Assembly: GCA_003021905.1 (NCBI GenBank)
Contig: PXPI01000092.1
Span: 1 to 39,718, forward strand
Direction: 5' to 3'
Origin: Cyanobacteria bacterium SW_9_44_58
GTDB lineage: Bacteria > Cyanobacteriota > Cyanobacteriia > Cyanobacteriales > Rubidibacteraceae
Length of the DNA stretch: 39,718 nucleotides
Shown here: positions 35,401 through 39,718 of the stretch, one piece after another
Numbering within the stretch: position 1 is the stretch's first letter
How the letters are laid out: each line of letters begins with the position of its first letter
Translations under genes and position numbers: made by a program
Notes under the pieces: generated by a model
Told to the model about the DNA's origin: nothing
Seen by the model: only the letters and a program-made list of their open reading frames with translations
Databases searched by the model: none

Positions 35401-37569
35401 GCGCGAGTGGGCCGTGTCAACGTTTCTCCCTCGGACCTGATTACCACCGCAGAACTGGCGGCTACCAACGGGGAGGTAATCACTCAGGAATATCAGCTGG
35501 GCGAAGCCCTGGGCTTAGGCGATCCCAGCGATGATCGTACACTGATCAATAACGAAATACCAATTTCACTTCCCACCGTTGTGGTTACAGTTGGGCACAA
35601 TTTCCAAGAAAATCCTGCCCAATTGGAATTCACCGCTAACAACGTCAATCACCAAGTCATTACCGGCGACGGCGACTTTGTTATTACAACTGCCCAAGGC
35701 GACGACACCATCACCTCTGGCAGCGGCGATGACGACATCTCCACTGGCGATGGCGATGACACCATCTTTGTCGGTTCCGGCGGCGATGATACTATTGACG
35801 GCGGCAACGGTTTTGACACCGTAAGTTTCGCCAATGTTACTGATGGTGTAACTGTCGATTTGGCAACTGAATTTACAGAAATCAACAGTATTGAAGTGTT
35901 CGTCGGTTCCGAATTTGACGATGAATTCACTGGAACCGACGATGCCGACCGCATCGATGGCGCCGCAGGCAACGATACGATCTTCGGCCTCGCCGGCGAT
36001 GATACTCTCTTCGGCGGTGAAGGCGAAGACAGCATCGACAGCGGCGAAGGTAATGACTTTGTTGCCGGCGACAACGGTCTCGATGGAGACGATACTCTCG
36101 TTGGCGCAGCTGGCGACGACACTCTTGTCGGCGAACTTAATAACGACTCCCTTGACGGCGGCTTAGGCGATGACAGCCTGGTCGGCGATGGCGAAGTCAA
36201 TCCTGTGAGCTTAACGATTTCTCAGTCTAGCAGCCAGCCAGGTGAAGACACCCTGGAAGGCGGCGCCGGCAATGACACCCTGCGCGGCGGCCAGCTTAGC
36301 GACACGCTCGATGGCGGTGAAGACGATGACCTGCTATTCGGCGGAACTGGCGACGATACCATCTTCGGCAGCACCGGCGACGACACCGTCAACGGCGGCG
36401 AAAACTCTGGCGATAACGACACCCTCGATTACAACCGCCTTGACAGTCAGGTCACCCTCCTGAGCTTTGGACGGAATGCCAAAGGCGGCCGTACCGCTAA
36501 TGATGTTCCTAATACCGGCAACGATACCGGTGCAACTGATGGAATTGACCAGCTGACCCAAGATCCCACTCCCACAATTGAAAGGATTGTCGGCGATGAA
36601 GACTTCAATGCAGATAATGCTGATACTCCGAGCTTTGAGGGCGTCAACGCAATTGATGGGGTCAACGGATCCTTTGGCAGTTTTGCCAACGCCAACTTGG
36701 CAACCAATACGCTAGAGATTGATTTTAATAACGACAGTACGTCTGATGCTACCTTCACGGTGGAAAACTTCGTAAACGTCTTTGGCAATAACAACGGCGA
36801 CACCATTGTTGGCGACAACGCAGATAATGTGATTGGCGGTTCCGGCCTTCCTTACGATGGCAGCGGCCAAAGTGACAGTCTAACCGGCAATGGCGGCAAC
36901 GACCAATTCCTGTTTGTCGAAGATACCGACTTCGCCGATGACAATGGCAACAGCGGCAGTGACGGCAATACGACTGCTGGCAACGTCAATATTGTTGACT
37001 TCCAGCCCGGGCTGGATCAATTTGTTGCCGATGTCGGCACCAACAGCAACAATCGCACTACTAACACCACTGTCATTAGCACGCCGGCAAGACCAGCATT
37101 TACGCAAACGGTAACAAGCGATGCCGCGACAGGAAATTCTTTTGCCAATGCGGTTGTAGCCTTTGCCAGCATGGCCTTTACCGGCAGCTCCATTAATCTC
37201 ATTACTGGTATCATGACAGGCACCACAACAGCATTTGCTGGTGGCTCCTTTGGCGCTATGTCAGCGGGCGGCTTTAGTTCAGCAGTTGCCTTACCTGGCT
37301 TTGCCGGAACATTTTCAAATTTAAGCACATTTCAGAGTGCACTTGTGGGCGCTACGGGAACTGGCATTGGCACTGCGAATACAACAGCTACCTTTACTAG
37401 CGGTTTCCTGGCCTTTGCAGTGGATAGTGGAGGTAGCCAGCTTTTCTATGCCAGCGGCTTAATTTCGGGTACTGGTACTAGCGGTACAGTACAAGCTCCG
37501 TTATTAGGCAGCGGCTCCGTTACCATCGGAGGCGGCAGTATCCAAGCAAGCGATATCTTCTTAGTCTAA
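32470..37569 (+). CDS. Surface protein 4: large RTX calcium-binding protein, paralog of surface protein 2
   Basis: 1699 aa, the largest product here. It has the shared N-terminal module (1-130) and RTX blocks at about 170-219, 534-598 and 1062-1120. A long RTX array at 1144-1320 has many GGxGxDxLx nonapeptides (GAAGNDTIFGLAGDDTLFGG, LRGGQLSDTLDGGEDDDLLF), predicted to fold as calcium-bound parallel beta-rolls. Residues about 217-1085 align with surface protein 2; residues 251-274 are identical in both at the same position. A late RTX-type segment (NGGNDQFLFVEDTDF, about 1474) leads into an unusual C-terminal 175 residues rich in Gly, Ala, Ser, Thr and Phe with very few charges, ending SIQASDIFLV. 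Shine-Dalgarno AAGGAG is at 32456-32461. Probable surface-layer protein. Confidence 0.88.
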   Translation: MATIILNQGEQSTIGNDGDVVRGRQGGQETILIPNNVTGIETNAEIERADLALELSELSFQATSSGFEISDGNNTILTLPSLNQELDLRLADGNLSLSQTGAQEFTLSNPDNPNDSAAIGTNALAGSNLQVGLGNDISSTVPGDELIEGDDQANELTPDSSDSSFQTSDLNETIRGFDGDDTVDGGGGEDTVEAGDGNDLIIYDSQDASLDGQAGFDKLETPAVENSTFGSNNDDFSLQTVSNVQVLDTRNSQGGNTFDLSDLLVDSITGGENTFGVLENNLAFLTGSEVDEIDLGDITPPSGSFQVGAEAPITIPIIRADEDGDGNADASPNLNNPGNAKAVQLTRGENAILVPQGDNGDFTVPNGSISNPNPTYYIGSDEQQTVTAEFNDLSDSNGFGNDTIAAAGQGQGEEDILSLENSLPGDLTQQLGPLAFVSGFEQLNLENASVNNNLIINNQVLGQLTRGEPTVQGADTLRVVTASGSETALDTQGIGSDDTVIVQGGAFDLADQRSGSNLLQGNLITIADAGAGIITGGNGNDSINGGAADDYVDLRPTQGNTVSGQNVVTGGAGEDTIVAGADEDSLEGGEDDDRFIFDIDPDTEVSRLDSQDTVNGGIGQEDTLALAANTRLDSLSEIDNVTRVEIIELNGNSTDGEPVVNEVTLTNNVVTTADATLTVDASAPGDVDERNNSDRPGEVKAGFELLDGGSDKLDDSFDNNLVNLFNLAEDVDSAVEGGNAHERIIFSDTSFSGNQTINGGDGDIDPSSVGLPVIEIAGTEFDAPQDTPTVVKDFKTSVTDAERLDVVDGISNFDTLDFRAQGGEPFTAVPTDYNNISGIEEIQLSNSVPNTNSNFELTLNNNIVRQLTQTTSAGSTTQGQPVNLNLSLDQIEEIGGANVTSFSGRQIGQDSTVELVTAGLVDSLNTVTVRNPNGVDTVIENIIGSPQTITAEDLISFTDADGDGSFDSGETITAPTTARVGRVNVSPSDLITTAELAATNGEVITQEYQLGEALGLGDPSDDRTLINNEIPISLPTVVVTVGHNFQENPAQLEFTANNVNHQVITGDGDFVITTAQGDDTITSGSGDDDISTGDGDDTIFVGSGGDDTIDGGNGFDTVSFANVTDGVTVDLATEFTEINSIEVFVGSEFDDEFTGTDDADRIDGAAGNDTIFGLAGDDTLFGGEGEDSIDSGEGNDFVAGDNGLDGDDTLVGAAGDDTLVGELNNDSLDGGLGDDSLVGDGEVNPVSLTISQSSSQPGEDTLEGGAGNDTLRGGQLSDTLDGGEDDDLLFGGTGDDTIFGSTGDDTVNGGENSGDNDTLDYNRLDSQVTLLSFGRNAKGGRTANDVPNTGNDTGATDGIDQLTQDPTPTIERIVGDEDFNADNADTPSFEGVNAIDGVNGSFGSFANANLATNTLEIDFNNDSTSDATFTVENFVNVFGNNNGDTIVGDNADNVIGGSGLPYDGSGQSDSLTGNGGNDQFLFVEDTDFADDNGNSGSDGNTTAGNVNIVDFQPGLDQFVADVGTNSNNRTTNTTVISTPARPAFTQTVTSDAATGNSFANAVVAFASMAFTGSSINLITGIMTGTTTAFAGGSFGAMSAGGFSSAVALPGFAGTFSNLSTFQSALVGATGTGIGTANTTATFTSGFLAFAVDSGGSQLFYASGLISGTGTSGTVQAPLLGSGSVTIGGGSIQASDIFLV

Positions 37570-37641
37570 TCGCTCAGAAGTTCTCCAGCAGATTGGCCGT
37601 TTAGCGCCATTCTGCTCCTTGCTGGCGACAGCTAAAATTAT

Positions 37642-37667
37642 GGGACAGGAACCCCCTGTCCCTTTTT
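37642..37667 (+). terminator. Rho-independent terminator of the surface cluster
   Basis: GGGACAGG (37642-37649) pairs perfectly with CCTGTCCC (37655-37662) around a 5-base loop and is followed directly by TTTTT (37663-37667). It lies 72 bp after the stop of surface gene 4 and 23 bp before the glycosyltransferase start. It should end most transcripts of the cluster, though some readthrough into the glycosyltransferase is possible. Confidence 0.8.
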
Positions 37668-37689
37668 ATTGGGTTCAAGTTAGAAAAAA

Positions 37690-38895
37690 ATGAGTCGAAC
37701 GATTGTCTTTTTATCCCCAATGTGCCTTCTCGATACCAGAAGCGGCGCCGCCCATACCCTGAGAACCCTTTTAATCTGGCTTGCGGAAGCAGGGTGGCAC
37801 GCCTACTCCATTTCAGCTTCCTTGTTTGACGGGAATTATGAATTTGCCATGGCGACAGCGGTTGGCGAGAAACTTGCCAATCCCGACCATCAAGGAAAAT
37901 TTCTTCAATACACCGCTGCCGGCGTTCAACACAATATTCTTTATACCCAAAGCACTATTCAAAAAAATCTAACGACTCATGAAGCGAAGCAGCTGCTAGT
38001 CAAAGCCAACGAATTGCTGTCAGCTTGGCAACCGGATATTGTTATTGGCTTCGGCGGGTCGCTGTTATCCAAAAAATTATGGGAAATTGCCCGCAAATAT
38101 TCGCGAAAGCTGGTATTTTATTTAGCGAATGCCTCCTATGAGGACTCGGAAGTCTTTGAACCGTTTGATCACATTATTTGTCCCTCAAACTTCCTGCGAG
38201 ATTTATATCGCCAGCGACTGGGAATCCAACCGGAAATTTTCAGAAACGCGATTATCGAGGCTAATGCTTATGCCCCCAGGGAGGATGTATTTCCTACCAA
38301 CAATATTCATCTACGCAAACAGGGATTTATTACCTTTATTAACCCTTCGCCGCGCAAAGGGGTAACACTGGCTTTGGTGTTAATACAGTTGGCCTATCAA
38401 CAACGGCCCGATCTAACGTTTCTTTGCCTTGAGGGAACCATTACCAAAGAAATGTGGCAGCGCAACGATGTCCATATAGCAGAAATGCCCAATGTTTGGT
38501 GGCTTCCCAATCAGAGAGATATGAGGCGGGTGTATCAAAGAACCAGTATCCTTCTGTTTCCCTCATTTTGGCCTGAAGCCTCAGGACGTGCGGTTTTGGA
38601 AGCGCAACTGGGAGGCATTCCCGTTTTAGCGACCCGTAACGGCGGCATTCCCGAACAATTGAACGGCGGCGGCTTTTTGTTCGATGTCCCCGCAGGCTGC
38701 GATGAAACCTATTTAAAGATTCCGCCGTATGAGGCTGTTCAACCTTGGTTCAATACCATTTGTCGGCTAATGGACGATGATCAAGCCTATACAGAAGCGG
38801 TGGAACGAGCAACCAAAGCGGCAGAACCGTTTCAGCCCCAGCAGCGAAAGCAAGAATTCCTCAAGCGAATGGAAGAACTGGCAAAAAGCGAATGA
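37690..38895 (+). CDS. GT4-like glycosyltransferase
   Basis: 401-aa GT-B fold glycosyltransferase. The N-terminal domain begins IVFLSPMCLLDTRSGAAHTL, similar to nucleotide-sugar transferases that open with a Gly-rich acceptor loop. The linker and C-terminal domain contain FITFINPSPRKGVTLAL and the GT4 EX7E motif (Glu296 and Glu304 in PEASGRAVLEAQLGG), followed by IPVLATRNGGIPEQLNGGGF. No membrane helix is present, so it is probably cytosolic or membrane-peripheral. The donor and acceptor are unknown. It lies 23 bp after the surface-cluster terminator, suggesting that it glycosylates a surface protein or helps build an associated glycan; this is context only. Confidence 0.85.
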   Translation: MSRTIVFLSPMCLLDTRSGAAHTLRTLLIWLAEAGWHAYSISASLFDGNYEFAMATAVGEKLANPDHQGKFLQYTAAGVQHNILYTQSTIQKNLTTHEAKQLLVKANELLSAWQPDIVIGFGGSLLSKKLWEIARKYSRKLVFYLANASYEDSEVFEPFDHIICPSNFLRDLYRQRLGIQPEIFRNAIIEANAYAPREDVFPTNNIHLRKQGFITFINPSPRKGVTLALVLIQLAYQQRPDLTFLCLEGTITKEMWQRNDVHIAEMPNVWWLPNQRDMRRVYQRTSILLFPSFWPEASGRAVLEAQLGGIPVLATRNGGIPEQLNGGGFLFDVPAGCDETYLKIPPYEAVQPWFNTICRLMDDDQAYTEAVERATKAAEPFQPQQRKQEFLKRMEELAKSE

Positions 38896-39009
38896 AATTC
38901 AACGAGGGGGCAATTGCAGAAAAGACCGGCGCCATCGGGTGTTGGAAAGATCAAGAGAGGCGCGATCGCGAGGTTGGTTGGAACAACAATGAAAGCGCGA
39001 TCGTGTCTG

Positions 39010-39018
39010 TGCTATGAT
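39010..39018 (+). promoter_or_regulatory. Extended -10 promoter candidate for the AMIN-domain gene
   Basis: TGCTATGAT fits an extended -10 (TGn plus TATGAT at 39013-39018). It lies 30 bp upstream of the TTG start and about 115 bp after the glycosyltransferase stop. No clear -35 is present, as is common for extended -10 promoters. Confidence 0.4.
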
Positions 39019-39048
39019 TTATCTCGCGTCCTCAGCAGGAGTATTAAC

Positions 39049-39537
39049 TTGAAAAAATTGCTTCAAAGTCCAACTAAACTCGCTTGTCTTGCTACCGTTG
39101 TCTATTCTCTAGCTTTTCTGGGCTTACCTGCTAAAGGGGCAAAAGTGAATGAGGCACCAGCTAAAAATACTAAAGGCACCCATGAAAATATCGCTAAAAG
39201 AATCACTGACATAACAGGCGTACAGCTGCAAAAAACGGAGCAAGGTTTCACCCTGTTTATCGAAACTGGCACAGGTGGAAAGCCAAGAACCCCTAGCAAG
39301 ATATTCGGCGATACGCTAGTTATTGATTTGACGAATACACAATTGCGTTTACCCAGCGGGGAATCTTTCCAAGAAAAGAATCCTATTGCTGGAATTGCTT
39401 CTGTCGAAGTCATGCAAAAATATGCCAACACAGTTCGCGTAAAACTGGTTGGAGAAAACGAAACTCCTGCAACAGAAATCTACCCGACGGAACAAGGATT
39501 TGCTGTAGGCGTTCCTTCTGAAGAAACAGAGCATTGA
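39049..39537 (+). CDS. Exported stand-alone AMIN-domain protein
   Basis: 162 aa from TTG 39049, chosen because AGGAG (39037-39041) lies seven bases upstream and because this start gives a classical signal peptide (MKKLLQSPTKLACLATVVYS, then AFLGLPAKG). A longer in-frame start at ATG 38989 would add 20 residues before the signal. The mature part is an AMIN domain: ITGVQLQKTEQGFTLFIETG, LVIDLTNTQLRLPSGESFQE, IASVEVMQKYANTVRVKL and TEQGFAVGVPS. AMIN domains target periplasmic proteins (AmiC amidases, PilQ, cyanobacterial TonB-dependent receptors) to the envelope or peptidoglycan. Here nothing follows the domain; in many cyanobacterial siderophore receptors it is the N-terminal part. It may be a truncated receptor or a small adaptor. 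Confidence 0.82.
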   Translation: MKKLLQSPTKLACLATVVYSLAFLGLPAKGAKVNEAPAKNTKGTHENIAKRITDITGVQLQKTEQGFTLFIETGTGGKPRTPSKIFGDTLVIDLTNTQLRLPSGESFQEKNPIAGIASVEVMQKYANTVRVKLVGENETPATEIYPTEQGFAVGVPSEETEH

Positions 39538-39718
39538 TACTCCGCGCCGCCGACCTATAAGGGAAATCAACAAGAATATCGCAAAACTGCTAAACACCTA
39601 GAAGCTCTCCCCCAGCTAATTTGAACGATAGCGCGGCAGTCCCTAATCGAGCGCGAAGCGGATTAGGGAAGGTGATTCGCGGTGTTGACGAGTTGCATCA
39701 AGCGAGGGGATGTCTGAG
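39538..39718. other. Non-coding right edge of the window
   Basis: No convincing gene is seen in these 181 bases on either strand. The only clear structure is the stem-loop at 39640-39669. Confidence 0.5.
39640..39669. repeat. Perfect stem-loop, possible small repeat element
   Basis: TCCCTAATC (39640-39648) is perfectly inverted at GATTAGGGA (39661-39669), with a 12-base loop GAGCGCGAAGCG. There is no T-tract, so it is a dispersed-repeat candidate or a processing hairpin rather than a textbook terminator. Its loop resembles the core of the element at 10719-10770. Confidence 0.5.

Noticed and set aside
35650-36440. Short regularly spaced GGCGGCGACGAC-like repeats resembling a CRISPR or tandem array
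   Set aside because: The periodicity is 27 nt in frame and encodes RTX nonapeptides; there are no conserved direct repeats with unique spacers.

Overview
The window is a cyanobacterial chromosome segment. The evidence is the frequent HIP1 octamer GCGATCGC in the housekeeping genes (about 19 by eye in the first 22.2 kb) and several families confined to or typical of cyanobacteria: the CGLD27/DUF1230 protein, DUF4168, an AMIN protein, CbiET and DUF1868. The acidic proteome and moderate GC would fit a unicellular, possibly salt-tolerant Chroococcales-type organism, but the species cannot be settled from the sequence. I see no tRNA, rRNA, insertion sequence, prophage or CRISPR.

Region 1 (1-22.2 kb) is dense housekeeping DNA. 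Minus strand: Uma2-type endonuclease, leuS, mgtE. Then a small helical protein (+), a C-terminal processing protease (-), and a plus-strand run: ftsQ, ftsZ, thiD, a coiled-coil membrane protein, hisS, a cyanobacterial protein split by one in-frame TGA, a cysteine-cluster protein, yqeK, rsfS, CGLD27 and an asparaginase. Next come DUF4168 and holA (-), a DUF1868-cbiC-cbiET cobalamin operon (+), and a peroxiredoxin-like gene and a methyltransferase (-). Notable non-coding signals are a 63-nt branched hairpin between the protease and ftsQ, an inverted repeat ahead of ftsZ, and a GATCCCCCC-type palindromic repeat.

Region 2 (22.2-37.7 kb) is the special part. Four very large, acidic, secreted repeat proteins (947, 1571, 647 and 1699 aa) lie head to tail behind one good sigma70-type promoter with a long structured leader, and end at a strong intrinsic terminator. 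Genes 1 and 3 are Calx-beta-like proteins; genes 2 and 4 are RTX calcium-binding paralogs. The layout A-B-A'-B' indicates duplication of a two-gene unit. A beta-rich domain is inserted into different host domains in genes 1 and 3 and looks circularly permuted between them. HIP1 sites almost vanish across these 15 kb. The most reasonable reading is a calcium-dependent surface layer or matrix exported by type I secretion (no transporter is in the window), by analogy with RTX S-layer proteins of other cyanobacteria.

Region 3 (37.7-39.7 kb) carries a GT4-type glycosyltransferase, which may glycosylate the surface proteins or build a surface glycan, and a short exported AMIN-domain protein with a TTG start, followed by a perfect stem-loop near the window edge.
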